From Variovorax sp. JS1663 (GTDB lineage Bacteria; Pseudomonadota; Gammaproteobacteria; Burkholderiales; Burkholderiaceae_C): a DNA stretch of 64,000 nt. Where the stretch lies: assembly GCF_002157355.1 (NCBI RefSeq), contig NZ_LYMK01000010.1:62001-126000 (forward strand), read 5' to 3'. Shown here piece by piece: positions 18,973 to 26,873 of the stretch (the stretch's first letter is position 1; each line of letters starts with the position of its first letter). The notes beneath the pieces were generated by a model. It worked only from the letters and a program-made list of their open reading frames with translations. It was not told where the DNA came from and made no database searches. The position numbers and the translations under genes were made by a program.

Positions 18973-20085
18973 GTGACCCAGAGATCCCTGGTCTTCGGCG
19001 CCGTGCTGGCTGCGCTGGCCTTCACCACCCATGCCCAGTCCAGCGTGACGCTGTACGGCGTCGTGGACCTCGGCATGCGCATCAGCGACTCGCAGGGGCC
19101 GGGCGGCGCGTACACCGTCAAGTCGGTCATGTCGGGTGGACTCGCGCCGAGCCGCTGGGGATTGAACGTCGTCGAAGACCTGGGCGGCGGGCTGAAGGCC
19201 ATCGCCAACCTCGACCGGCGCTTCCAGGCCGACACGGGCGTCGGCGACCCCGGGCCCGACTTCCAGCAGTCCTGGGTCGGGCTGCAGAGTGCGAGCTGGG
19301 GCCGGGTGACGCTGGGCAGGCAGTACAACGTGCTCTTCGATGTCACGGCCAGCACCTTCGGCGCCTTCATGCCGGTCGGCCCCTTCCTCAATGCCTACAA
19401 GCCCGATGTCGCGCTCGCGCTCGGCGTGCGCAACGACAACCAGGTGAAGTACCAGCTTGTCGCCAACGGCTGGACATTGGCGCTGCAGGCGAGCGCAGGG
19501 GAGGGTGCCCCCTTCAGCACGACCATGGGCAAGTCGCGCGGCGGCATGTTGAAGTACAGCGACGGGCCCATCGGCGTGGGCGGGGGCTACCTCGAGCGGC
19601 GGGACAACGCCGACCGCAAGGCGCAGGCCTCCCTGCTCGGGGCGGCGTACACCAAGGGGCCGCTCTACCTGAACGTCGCGCTGGCCAGCGCCCGCTTCGA
19701 CGATGGGCTCAACACCGCCCTGCTGATGGTGGGCACCGGCGTCGAGAACACCATCGCGCCGGCGCGGCCCGGCCAGCTCGCCAACCGGGTCAGGCAGCGC
19801 GACATGTGGTCGGTGGGCGGCACCTACGAGGTGGCGCCGGCCTTCTTCGTCGGGGCGCAGTACTGGTCGATCCGGCAGAGCTTCCACACGCCCGGCGCGC
19901 CCGAGGGTCGAGGCCGCTTTCTGGCTCTGCTCGTGGACTATTTCCTGTCGCGGCGGACCGATCTCTATGCCTCCGTCGATCGCACCACGCTGACCCACCT
20001 GCAGCTGACCAGCAGCCCGAGCGGTGTGCCCAACGGCGCCACCCGGCGCACCGCGTGGATGGTGGGCATGCGTCACCGGTTCTAA
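18973..20085 (+). CDS. Gram-negative porin (left copy)
   Basis: Protein of 370 aa from a GTG start with AGGAG upstream, identical to 22364-23476. A signal peptide ending THAQ is followed by SSVTLYGVVD, the usual start of a betaproteobacterial trimeric porin. The C-terminal residue is Phe. Confidence 0.92.
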   Translation: MTQRSLVFGAVLAALAFTTHAQSSVTLYGVVDLGMRISDSQGPGGAYTVKSVMSGGLAPSRWGLNVVEDLGGGLKAIANLDRRFQADTGVGDPGPDFQQSWVGLQSASWGRVTLGRQYNVLFDVTASTFGAFMPVGPFLNAYKPDVALALGVRNDNQVKYQLVANGWTLALQASAGEGAPFSTTMGKSRGGMLKYSDGPIGVGGGYLERRDNADRKAQASLLGAAYTKGPLYLNVALASARFDDGLNTALLMVGTGVENTIAPARPGQLANRVRQRDMWSVGGTYEVAPAFFVGAQYWSIRQSFHTPGAPEGRGRFLALLVDYFLSRRTDLYASVDRTTLTHLQLTSSPSGVPNGATRRTAWMVGMRHRF

Positions 20086-20115
20086 AGCGACCCTTGTGGC
20101 GCCCAACCCCAGCGA

Positions 20116-20988
20116 ATGCCCTCGCGTGTCACCCTCCTGCCGCCGTCGCCGGCCCTGGCCGACGAGGTGATGGGCTACGTGGTGCGGCGGCGCAGCGACG
20201 ATGCAGCGGCGGGGCCGGCCAGCCCCGCCGCCTTCCCGGCCAACCTGTACGCCACGCTCACCATCGTCCACAGCGGCAGCCTGCGCGACCCGGCGAACGG
20301 ACACGCGACGACCGGCGCCTGTTTCGCCGGTGCCATGACCCGCGAGGCATCGCGCGAGTACATCGACGAGCCGGAGACCACGGTGGTGCTGTTCAAGCCC
20401 GGCCGGCTCACGGATGTGTGCCGCCTGCCTGCCGGCGAGCTGACGGATCGCTGGGTCGATGCCGGCGCCGTGCTGTCGCCGCGCGAACGCCTGGAGATCT
20501 CCGATCGCATGCCGGAGCAGGCCACGGTGGCGCGCCAGGTCCATGTGCTGGAGATGCTGCTGGAGCGGCGGCTGCAGCGTGCGTCCGCGAGCCGTGCCCT
20601 GCCGCTGGCGCGCATGGTGCAGCGGTTGTTCTGGCAACTGCCCTTCATGCAGGTGTCGGCGCTGGCCGAGCATGCCGGCCTGGGCGGGCGGCAGTTGCAC
20701 CGCCGCTGCCTCGACACCTTCGGCGTGCCGCCCAGGCTGTTGATCCGGCTCGCGCGGCTGCAGCTGTCGCTCTGGCAGGTGCAGGCCGGCGCGCGGCGCG
20801 GCGGCCCCTTGCTGCCGTCCGTCGCGCGGCGGTCGGGCTTCGCGGACCATGCGCACATGGCCCGGGAGTTCCGCGCGCTGCTGGGCCGCTCCCCGGGTGC
20901 GCTGCGGCGGCGCATGGCGCTGGTGCAGCCATCCGAGTGGGCCTACGAGCTGCCGCAGGACCTGCTGGACCCGCAACCGGTGGCCTGA
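20116..20988 (+). CDS. AraC-family regulator (left copy)
   Basis: Protein of 290 aa, identical to 21461-22333. N-terminal sensor-like domain, then a C-terminal double helix-turn-helix (ALAEHAGLGGRQLHRR and SGFADHAHMAREF). It starts 30 bp after the porin. Confidence 0.87.
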   Translation: MPSRVTLLPPSPALADEVMGYVVRRRSDDAAAGPASPAAFPANLYATLTIVHSGSLRDPANGHATTGACFAGAMTREASREYIDEPETTVVLFKPGRLTDVCRLPAGELTDRWVDAGAVLSPRERLEISDRMPEQATVARQVHVLEMLLERRLQRASASRALPLARMVQRLFWQLPFMQVSALAEHAGLGGRQLHRRCLDTFGVPPRLLIRLARLQLSLWQVQAGARRGGPLLPSVARRSGFADHAHMAREFRALLGRSPGALRRRMALVQPSEWAYELPQDLLDPQPVA

Positions 20989-21161
20989 CACGCCGTGAGG
21001 CTTGGACGAATCGGACACGGGACTGCCCAGCCGCGTCACGCGCCTGTCCCGCCTTGTCACGCCCCGCAGGCCGCGACGATCGCAGCCGCGCGCCGCGGTG
21101 ACGCTTCCTGTCACTCGGGGCCCGCCGGGCCGCGGGCATGGCGCTTGCCCCTGGGCGGACC

Positions 21162-21224
21162 ATGACCTCCTACCGAGCTTCACGACTCCTCGGCGCGATG
21201 GCGCTGTCCTTGTTCATGGCCGCA
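21162..21224 (+). pseudogene. 5' end of a lipoprotein gene cut at the palindrome centre (left copy)
   Basis: ATG at 21162 opens MTSYRASRLLGAMALSLFMA, a classic lipoprotein signal. The centre of symmetry falls between the GCA and TGC codons of the lipobox, exactly before the expected Cys. Beyond it the frame runs through mirror sequence to a stop at 21269. The genuine gene body is missing from the window. Confidence 0.7.
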
Positions 21225-21287
21225 TGCGGCCATGAACAAGGACAGCGCCATCGCGCCGAGGAGTCGTGAAGCTCGGTAGGAGGTCAT
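21225..21287 (-). pseudogene. 5' end of a lipoprotein gene cut at the palindrome centre (right copy)
   Basis: Mirror of 21162-21224: 21 codons of a signal peptide with a positively charged n-region, hydrophobic core and lipobox ending ...FMAA. The next codon across the centre is TGC (Cys), so the natural gene probably continued with that residue. The remainder is not in the window. It lies 173 bp after the AraC gene in the same direction. Confidence 0.7.
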
Positions 21288-21460
21288 GGTCCGCCCAGGG
21301 GCAAGCGCCATGCCCGCGGCCCGGCGGGCCCCGAGTGACAGGAAGCGTCACCGCGGCGCGCGGCTGCGATCGTCGCGGCCTGCGGGGCGTGACAAGGCGG
21401 GACAGGCGCGTGACGCGGCTGGGCAGTCCCGTGTCCGATTCGTCCAAGCCTCACGGCGTG

Positions 21461-22333
21461 TCAGGCCACCGGTTGCGGGTCCAGCAGGTCCTGCGGCAGC
21501 TCGTAGGCCCACTCGGATGGCTGCACCAGCGCCATGCGCCGCCGCAGCGCACCCGGGGAGCGGCCCAGCAGCGCGCGGAACTCCCGGGCCATGTGCGCAT
21601 GGTCCGCGAAGCCCGACCGCCGCGCGACGGACGGCAGCAAGGGGCCGCCGCGCCGCGCGCCGGCCTGCACCTGCCAGAGCGACAGCTGCAGCCGCGCGAG
21701 CCGGATCAACAGCCTGGGCGGCACGCCGAAGGTGTCGAGGCAGCGGCGGTGCAACTGCCGCCCGCCCAGGCCGGCATGCTCGGCCAGCGCCGACACCTGC
21801 ATGAAGGGCAGTTGCCAGAACAACCGCTGCACCATGCGCGCCAGCGGCAGGGCACGGCTCGCGGACGCACGCTGCAGCCGCCGCTCCAGCAGCATCTCCA
21901 GCACATGGACCTGGCGCGCCACCGTGGCCTGCTCCGGCATGCGATCGGAGATCTCCAGGCGTTCGCGCGGCGACAGCACGGCGCCGGCATCGACCCAGCG
22001 ATCCGTCAGCTCGCCGGCAGGCAGGCGGCACACATCCGTGAGCCGGCCGGGCTTGAACAGCACCACCGTGGTCTCCGGCTCGTCGATGTACTCGCGCGAT
22101 GCCTCGCGGGTCATGGCACCGGCGAAACAGGCGCCGGTCGTCGCGTGTCCGTTCGCCGGGTCGCGCAGGCTGCCGCTGTGGACGATGGTGAGCGTGGCGT
22201 ACAGGTTGGCCGGGAAGGCGGCGGGGCTGGCCGGCCCCGCCGCTGCATCGTCGCTGCGCCGCCGCACCACGTAGCCCATCACCTCGTCGGCCAGGGCCGG
22301 CGACGGCGGCAGGAGGGTGACACGCGAGGGCAT
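21461..22333 (-). CDS. AraC-family transcriptional regulator
   Basis: Protein of 290 aa, cytoplasmic. Residues about 1-150 form an effector-sensing type domain. Residues about 180-275 carry the paired AraC helix-turn-helix, including ALAEHAGLGGRQLHRR and the second recognition segment SGFADHAHMAREF followed by LGRSPGALRR. It follows the porin by 30 bp on the same strand and may be cotranscribed with MFS and porin, or may control the lipoprotein gene that lies downstream but is cut off. No ligand can be inferred. The N-terminal half is Ala-rich and weakly conserved to my eye; the DNA-binding half is clear. Confidence 0.88.
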   Translation of the reverse strand: MPSRVTLLPPSPALADEVMGYVVRRRSDDAAAGPASPAAFPANLYATLTIVHSGSLRDPANGHATTGACFAGAMTREASREYIDEPETTVVLFKPGRLTDVCRLPAGELTDRWVDAGAVLSPRERLEISDRMPEQATVARQVHVLEMLLERRLQRASASRALPLARMVQRLFWQLPFMQVSALAEHAGLGGRQLHRRCLDTFGVPPRLLIRLARLQLSLWQVQAGARRGGPLLPSVARRSGFADHAHMAREFRALLGRSPGALRRRMALVQPSEWAYELPQDLLDPQPVA

Positions 22334-22363
22334 TCGCTGGGGTTGGGCGCCACAAGGGTCGCT

Positions 22364-23476
22364 TTAGAACCGGTGACGCATGCCCACCATCCACGCGGTG
22401 CGCCGGGTGGCGCCGTTGGGCACACCGCTCGGGCTGCTGGTCAGCTGCAGGTGGGTCAGCGTGGTGCGATCGACGGAGGCATAGAGATCGGTCCGCCGCG
22501 ACAGGAAATAGTCCACGAGCAGAGCCAGAAAGCGGCCTCGACCCTCGGGCGCGCCGGGCGTGTGGAAGCTCTGCCGGATCGACCAGTACTGCGCCCCGAC
22601 GAAGAAGGCCGGCGCCACCTCGTAGGTGCCGCCCACCGACCACATGTCGCGCTGCCTGACCCGGTTGGCGAGCTGGCCGGGCCGCGCCGGCGCGATGGTG
22701 TTCTCGACGCCGGTGCCCACCATCAGCAGGGCGGTGTTGAGCCCATCGTCGAAGCGGGCGCTGGCCAGCGCGACGTTCAGGTAGAGCGGCCCCTTGGTGT
22801 ACGCCGCCCCGAGCAGGGAGGCCTGCGCCTTGCGGTCGGCGTTGTCCCGCCGCTCGAGGTAGCCCCCGCCCACGCCGATGGGCCCGTCGCTGTACTTCAA
22901 CATGCCGCCGCGCGACTTGCCCATGGTCGTGCTGAAGGGGGCACCCTCCCCTGCGCTCGCCTGCAGCGCCAATGTCCAGCCGTTGGCGACAAGCTGGTAC
23001 TTCACCTGGTTGTCGTTGCGCACGCCGAGCGCGAGCGCGACATCGGGCTTGTAGGCATTGAGGAAGGGGCCGACCGGCATGAAGGCGCCGAAGGTGCTGG
23101 CCGTGACATCGAAGAGCACGTTGTACTGCCTGCCCAGCGTCACCCGGCCCCAGCTCGCACTCTGCAGCCCGACCCAGGACTGCTGGAAGTCGGGCCCGGG
23201 GTCGCCGACGCCCGTGTCGGCCTGGAAGCGCCGGTCGAGGTTGGCGATGGCCTTCAGCCCGCCGCCCAGGTCTTCGACGACGTTCAATCCCCAGCGGCTC
23301 GGCGCGAGTCCACCCGACATGACCGACTTGACGGTGTACGCGCCGCCCGGCCCCTGCGAGTCGCTGATGCGCATGCCGAGGTCCACGACGCCGTACAGCG
23401 TCACGCTGGACTGGGCATGGGTGGTGAAGGCCAGCGCAGCCAGCACGGCGCCGAAGACCAGGGATCTCTGGGTCAC
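22364..23476 (-). CDS. Gram-negative trimeric porin (Porin_4/OmpC type)
   Basis: Protein of 370 aa, an outer-membrane beta-barrel. The signal peptide MTQRSLVFGAVLAALAFTTHA is followed by QSSVTLYGVVDLG, typical of betaproteobacterial porins. LAPSRWGLNVVEDLGGGLKA matches the family's conserved early strands, and the last residue is Phe as needed for barrel assembly. The GTG start has AGGAG 8 bp upstream. It lies 54 bp after the MFS gene in the same operon. Together with the shared promoter this suggests passage of the substrate of the catabolic operon across the outer membrane. The solute is not predictable. Confidence 0.93.
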   Translation of the reverse strand: MTQRSLVFGAVLAALAFTTHAQSSVTLYGVVDLGMRISDSQGPGGAYTVKSVMSGGLAPSRWGLNVVEDLGGGLKAIANLDRRFQADTGVGDPGPDFQQSWVGLQSASWGRVTLGRQYNVLFDVTASTFGAFMPVGPFLNAYKPDVALALGVRNDNQVKYQLVANGWTLALQASAGEGAPFSTTMGKSRGGMLKYSDGPIGVGGGYLERRDNADRKAQASLLGAAYTKGPLYLNVALASARFDDGLNTALLMVGTGVENTIAPARPGQLANRVRQRDMWSVGGTYEVAPAFFVGAQYWSIRQSFHTPGAPEGRGRFLALLVDYFLSRRTDLYASVDRTTLTHLQLTSSPSGVPNGATRRTAWMVGMRHRF

Positions 23477-23530
23477 GGATGAATCTCCTCGTGGTAGTGG
23501 TTGTGGTGATGAAAATGGGGAAGGCGCTGC

Positions 23531-24814
23531 TCAGCACGCGTCCGCAGCGAAGCGGTAGGGCCCGAGCGCCAGCGCCGCGACGGCACATGCCGTGCACGCG
23601 GCAGCCGCGGTGCCATAGATCGCGCCATAGCTGCCGAGCGCGTCGAAGGCGATGCCGAACAGCACGGGGCCGCCGACGCCGCCCAGCGCGTAGACGCCGA
23701 AGAGGCAGCCGAAGGTGGCGCCGAAGGCGCGCAATCCGAAATAGCGGCGCACGACGAACGGAATGAAGTCGCCCTCGGCGCCGATCGCGAAGCCGGCCAG
23801 GAAGGCGCCGGTCGCCAGCACCGGCAGCGTGCGCTGGCCGTCCGCGGCGAGCAGCGCGAGGCCCACCGCGCCCAGCAGGAAGGCGAGCGCGATCAGCCGC
23901 GTTGCACGCACCACGTCGAGCAGGGCTCCGACGAGCACCCGTCCGAGAGCCACGCCGGCACCCGACAAGGCCACCACCTGTGCGGCGGCAGCGCCGGGCA
24001 GGCCGCGATCGGTCAGCAGCGACGCCATGTGCACCGAAGCGCCGAGGCCTGCTGCGGAGACCACGAACACGATCAGCACCAGCCCCCAGAAGCGCGCACT
24101 GCGCACGACCACCGGGAAGCTGTCGCCCACCGGCGACGAGGCTGCGGCCGTGGGCTGCCGCGCTGCGGCGGACGCCATCGACGGGCCGCCGAACAGCAAG
24201 GCCATCGACGCGGCGGCCAGGACGAAGGACAGCGCGGCGAGGCCCAGGTAGGCCGTGCGCCATCCCCACGCTTCGATCCATTGCTGCGCCAGCATCGGCA
24301 TCGCCACGGTGCCGAGCCCGAGGCCCAGCATCGCCGCGCCGAGCGCGAGCCCGAGCCGGCGGTCGAAGTGACGCGCCAGCACCGACAGGTAGCCGGCGGG
24401 CGTGGTGCCGACGCCCAGCAGGCCGATGGCGAAGCCGAGCGCGGCCAGCGCGGCAGGACTGGCCGGTATGCATGACAGGCAGGCGATCGAGACGGCCATG
24501 GCCAGCGCGGACGCACCGATGACCCGGGGCGCGCCGAGCCGGTCGATCGCGCGGCCCACGATCAGCGAGCCCACGGCCACGCCCACCATCGCCAGCGCCG
24601 TCGCGGCGGCGGTCTGCCCACGGCCCCAGCCGAAGTCGCCGGCCATCGGCTTGAGGAAGACCGACAGCGTGCCGAAGTAGAGGGCGCCGAAGCCGCCGGC
24701 CATGCCCAGGGCGGCGCCCAGCACGCGCAGGAGTTGCCGGGTGGCGTCCGCGCCCTCGCGCAGCGGCCTGCCTGCGGCTTCGACGCCGCGTGCGGCCGAT
24801 GGGGTCGAATTCAT
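23531..24814 (-). CDS. Major facilitator superfamily transporter, probable organic acid carrier
   Basis: Protein of 427 aa, inner membrane, about 12 transmembrane segments. A charged N-terminal tail of about 25 residues precedes the first helix. GRAIDRLGAPRV lies in the cytoplasmic loop after helix 2, where the MFS signature is expected. The pattern resembles oxalate/formate-antiporter and monocarboxylate-type MFS carriers. AGGAG precedes the chosen ATG. It is the first gene of the MFS-porin(-AraC) unit and is driven by a promoter nearly identical to that of the catabolic operon, so uptake of the operon's aromatic acid is the best guess. Confidence 0.9.
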   Translation of the reverse strand: MNSTPSAARGVEAAGRPLREGADATRQLLRVLGAALGMAGGFGALYFGTLSVFLKPMAGDFGWGRGQTAAATALAMVGVAVGSLIVGRAIDRLGAPRVIGASALAMAVSIACLSCIPASPAALAALGFAIGLLGVGTTPAGYLSVLARHFDRRLGLALGAAMLGLGLGTVAMPMLAQQWIEAWGWRTAYLGLAALSFVLAAASMALLFGGPSMASAAARQPTAAASSPVGDSFPVVVRSARFWGLVLIVFVVSAAGLGASVHMASLLTDRGLPGAAAAQVVALSGAGVALGRVLVGALLDVVRATRLIALAFLLGAVGLALLAADGQRTLPVLATGAFLAGFAIGAEGDFIPFVVRRYFGLRAFGATFGCLFGVYALGGVGGPVLFGIAFDALGSYGAIYGTAAAACTACAVAALALGPYRFAADAC

Positions 24815-25045
24815 GTGGAACTCCTGGTGGGTGGTCGACGGCAAGCCACCCGCAAGGGACGGGCGCGCAGGCGCCTCCGGCGCCCGCCTTGGGCGAAGCG
24901 CTGGTGGTGGCTCGATGGATCGGGTGGGGCGCGCCGGCTGCGGCGCCGGGGTCAGCCGCTGCGGCGCGGCGCCGCGCGGGGCGATGAAGGAAGGGTGGCC
25001 ATGCGTGTCTCCATGCCACGGATGCGTGGCTTCTCGTTGGCCCGT
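24815..25045 (-). other. GC-rich 5' leader of the MFS/porin operon
   Basis: An untranslated leader of about 230 bases with one short frame at 24952-25002 encoding MATLPSSPRAAPRRSG, preceded by GGAG, and GC-rich complementary segments nearer the MFS start. It could act as a leader peptide/attenuator or simply be a long 5' UTR. No protein family is recognisable and no other gene is visible. Confidence 0.4.
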
Positions 25046-25090
25046 AGCTTAGGGACGGCTGCTGCGCCGATCCAATCGAAGCTCACCATA
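25046..25090 (-). promoter_or_regulatory. MFS/porin operon promoter, shared 45-bp element
   Basis: Mirror of 17359-17403 and 37 of 45 bases identical to the element at 27846-27890. -35-like TTGGAT and -10-like TAAGCT are 18 bp apart. The block TATGGTGAGCTTCGA just upstream of the -35 is the likely activator site. Confidence 0.7.
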
Positions 25091-25178
25091 GAGAACATGC
25101 ACGGCGTGAATAGTCCCGCCGGGCCAGAGTCGAAGCCATTCGACCGATGGAGTGGGTCGATCCATAAATGCCAACATC

Positions 25179-25229
25179 ATGAGTAAATTGCGTTTTACCA
25201 ATTAAATCAATAAAATACGATCTACTCAT
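25179..25229 (+). promoter_or_regulatory. hipBA promoter and inverted-repeat operator
   Basis: ATGAGTA (25179-25185) and TACTCAT (25223-25229) form a perfect 7-bp inverted repeat around an AT-rich core. That core holds TTGCGT (25188-25193), 17 bp, and TAAAAT (25211-25216), 28 bp before the hipB ATG. HipB proteins repress their own operons through such inverted repeats. The AT content stands out sharply from the GC-rich surroundings. Confidence 0.62.
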
Positions 25230-25243
25230 TTCATGGGTGAGCG

Positions 25244-25519
25244 ATGCACCAGGTCCTTTCCCTCTCCTCGCAGCTCGGTGCCTGGATCAAGGCCGCCCGA
25301 CGCGACGCGGGTTTGTCGCAGCACGCGCTGGCCGAGCGGCTGGGCATCAGCCAGAGCCGCGTTTCCCACATGGAACTCAATCCGGGCTCGGTGAGCGTCG
25401 AACAACTGCTCGCCATCTGCGCCGTCCTGGGCCTGGAGATCATGGTCGGCCCCAGATTGGCGTCTCCCGCGCCGGGCGAGCCCCACGGCGTCCGCGAGCC
25501 GCCGCCGGTGGAGTGGTAG
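25244..25519 (+). CDS. hipB: HipB-type antitoxin, XRE-family DNA-binding protein
   Basis: Protein of 91 aa. Residues about 8-65 form one Cro/CI helix-turn-helix domain with LSQHALAERLGISQSRVSHM. A short disordered C-tail ends in Glu-Trp, a feature seen in HipB proteins. Expected roles are to neutralise HipA by complex formation and to repress the operon at the upstream inverted repeat. It is followed by hipA after 4 bp. The unit interrupts the otherwise continuous LysR/catabolic/MFS gene set, consistent with later insertion. Confidence 0.9.
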   Translation: MHQVLSLSSQLGAWIKAARRDAGLSQHALAERLGISQSRVSHMELNPGSVSVEQLLAICAVLGLEIMVGPRLASPAPGEPHGVREPPPVEW

Positions 25520-25523
25520 CCCC

Positions 25524-26855
25524 ATGGGCCGCAGGTCGCACACCCGCTCGCTCTCCATCTGGGCCAACGGCGAGCGCGTCGGCAGCTGGCGCATTCCCGG
25601 GCGCGGCGCAGACGAGCTGCACTACGACGAGGCCTGGCTGCGCTCGCCCGCCCGCCGGCCGCTGTCGCTCTCGCTGCCCTTGATCGGCCACGCCGCGCAC
25701 AAGGGCGAGGTCGTCCGAAACTACTTCGACAACCTGCTGCCCGACAGCCTTCCCATCCGGGAACGCATCGCGCGGCGCTTCCAGACCGAATCGGCCGACG
25801 CCTTCGACCTGCTGCAGGCCATCGGACGCGACTGCGTGGGCGCCATCCAGTTGCTCGGCGAAGACGACGGTCCACCGGCTGTCGACCGCATCGAGGGCAC
25901 GCCGCTCAGCGAGCAGGACGTCGAACGCCTGCTCGCCAACACCGGGGCCCCGGGCGCCCTCGGCGCGCCCGAGGACGAACTGCGCATCTCGCTGGCCGGC
26001 GCCCAGGAAAAGACGGCCCTGCTCTGGCACGGCGGCCAATGGCTCAGGCCGCAGGGCGCGACGCCCACGACGCACATCCTGAAGCTGCCGCTGGGCCTGG
26101 TCGGCCATCGCCGGGCCGACTTCAGCACGTCGGTGGAGAACGAATGGCTCTGCCTCAACCTCCTCCAGGCCTACGGCGTGCCCGTGCCCAACTCGGCGAT
26201 CCTGCGCTTCGGCGCACAGAAGGTGCTGGCGGTCGAGCGCTTCGACCGGCAATGGCACTCCTCGGGCCGCTGGCTGCTGCGCCTTCCCCAGGAGGACTTC
26301 TGCCAGGCCCTGGGCCGCCCCCCGCACCTCAAGTACGAAGCCGACGGCGGCCCCGGCATGCTCGACCTCGCGCGGGTGCTGCGCCAGTCGGTCGACGCGC
26401 ATCAGGACCTGGGGACACTGCTCACCGCGCAGATCCTCTTCTGGATGCTCGGCGCACCCGACGGCCATGCCAGGAACTTCAGCATCCGCCTGCTGCAGGA
26501 AGGCCGCCTGCGCCTCACGCCGCTGTACGACGTGATGTCGATCTGGCCGATCGAGGGCAACGGGCCCAACCAGTTCTCGCGCCACGAAGCGAAGCTGGCG
26601 ATGGCCGTCCTCGGAAAGAGCAAGCACTACCACTTCAAGACCATCTGCCGCCGGCATTTCAACGCCACGGCGCAGATGTGCTTCTACGGGGCGAATGCGG
26701 AGGGCCTGATCGCCGCCCTCGTCGAACGCACGCCGGAGGTCATCGCGCGGGTCTCGGCACGCGTGCCCGCGGGTTTTCCGCAGCAGGTCGCGGACCGCAT
26801 CTTCGCCAGACTGGCCGCTTCGGCCGAAGGCCTCGCCGCCATGCCGGCCCGATAG
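25524..26855 (+). CDS. hipA: HipA-type serine/threonine kinase toxin
   Basis: Protein of 443 aa, the usual HipA length. The N-terminal subdomain (about 1-110) includes the couple-HipA region, with PLSLSLPLIG and YFDNLLPDS. The kinase core has LAGAQEKTALL, VERFDR, the catalytic loop DGHARNFS (Asp313, Asn318) and the metal-binding LYDVMS (Asp336), so all key residues are present. E. coli HipA phosphorylates GltX and induces dormancy; the target here is not known. It is cotranscribed with hipB and converges with lysR. Confidence 0.92.
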   Translation: MGRRSHTRSLSIWANGERVGSWRIPGRGADELHYDEAWLRSPARRPLSLSLPLIGHAAHKGEVVRNYFDNLLPDSLPIRERIARRFQTESADAFDLLQAIGRDCVGAIQLLGEDDGPPAVDRIEGTPLSEQDVERLLANTGAPGALGAPEDELRISLAGAQEKTALLWHGGQWLRPQGATPTTHILKLPLGLVGHRRADFSTSVENEWLCLNLLQAYGVPVPNSAILRFGAQKVLAVERFDRQWHSSGRWLLRLPQEDFCQALGRPPHLKYEADGGPGMLDLARVLRQSVDAHQDLGTLLTAQILFWMLGAPDGHARNFSIRLLQEGRLRLTPLYDVMSIWPIEGNGPNQFSRHEAKLAMAVLGKSKHYHFKTICRRHFNATAQMCFYGANAEGLIAALVERTPEVIARVSARVPAGFPQQVADRIFARLAASAEGLAAMPAR

Positions 26856-26873
26856 CTTCCTTATCTTCAGGGC

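Larger units (their letters stand above)
1..21224 (+). repeat. Left arm of a 42,448-bp perfect palindrome
   Basis: Base x is complementary to base 42449-x over the whole arm, starting at the first base of the window, so the palindrome may extend further left. All open frames occur in mirrored pairs with identical translations, and I found no mismatch where I compared bases directly. A spacer-less natural palindrome this long would be extremely unstable in a bacterium. I infer that this arm is a fold-back duplicate of the right arm, which is joined to unique sequence at 42449. Confidence 0.97.

Noticed and set aside
17430..21101. Open frame of 1223 codons overlapping MFS, porin and AraC genes
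   Set aside because: It runs in another frame of three well-supported genes on the same strand, is dominated by Arg/Gly/Ala/Pro, and has no family motifs. This is a high-GC shadow frame; the mirror copy at 21348-25019 is the same.
21002..21235. 77-codon frame crossing the palindrome centre
   Set aside because: It consists partly of mirror sequence, has no ribosome site and overlaps the lipoprotein start in another frame.
21180..21269. Hairpin telomere of a linear replicon at the palindrome centre
   Set aside because: The centre interrupts a coding signal peptide, and no protelomerase gene is seen, so a fold-back artefact is simpler. Not strictly excluded.
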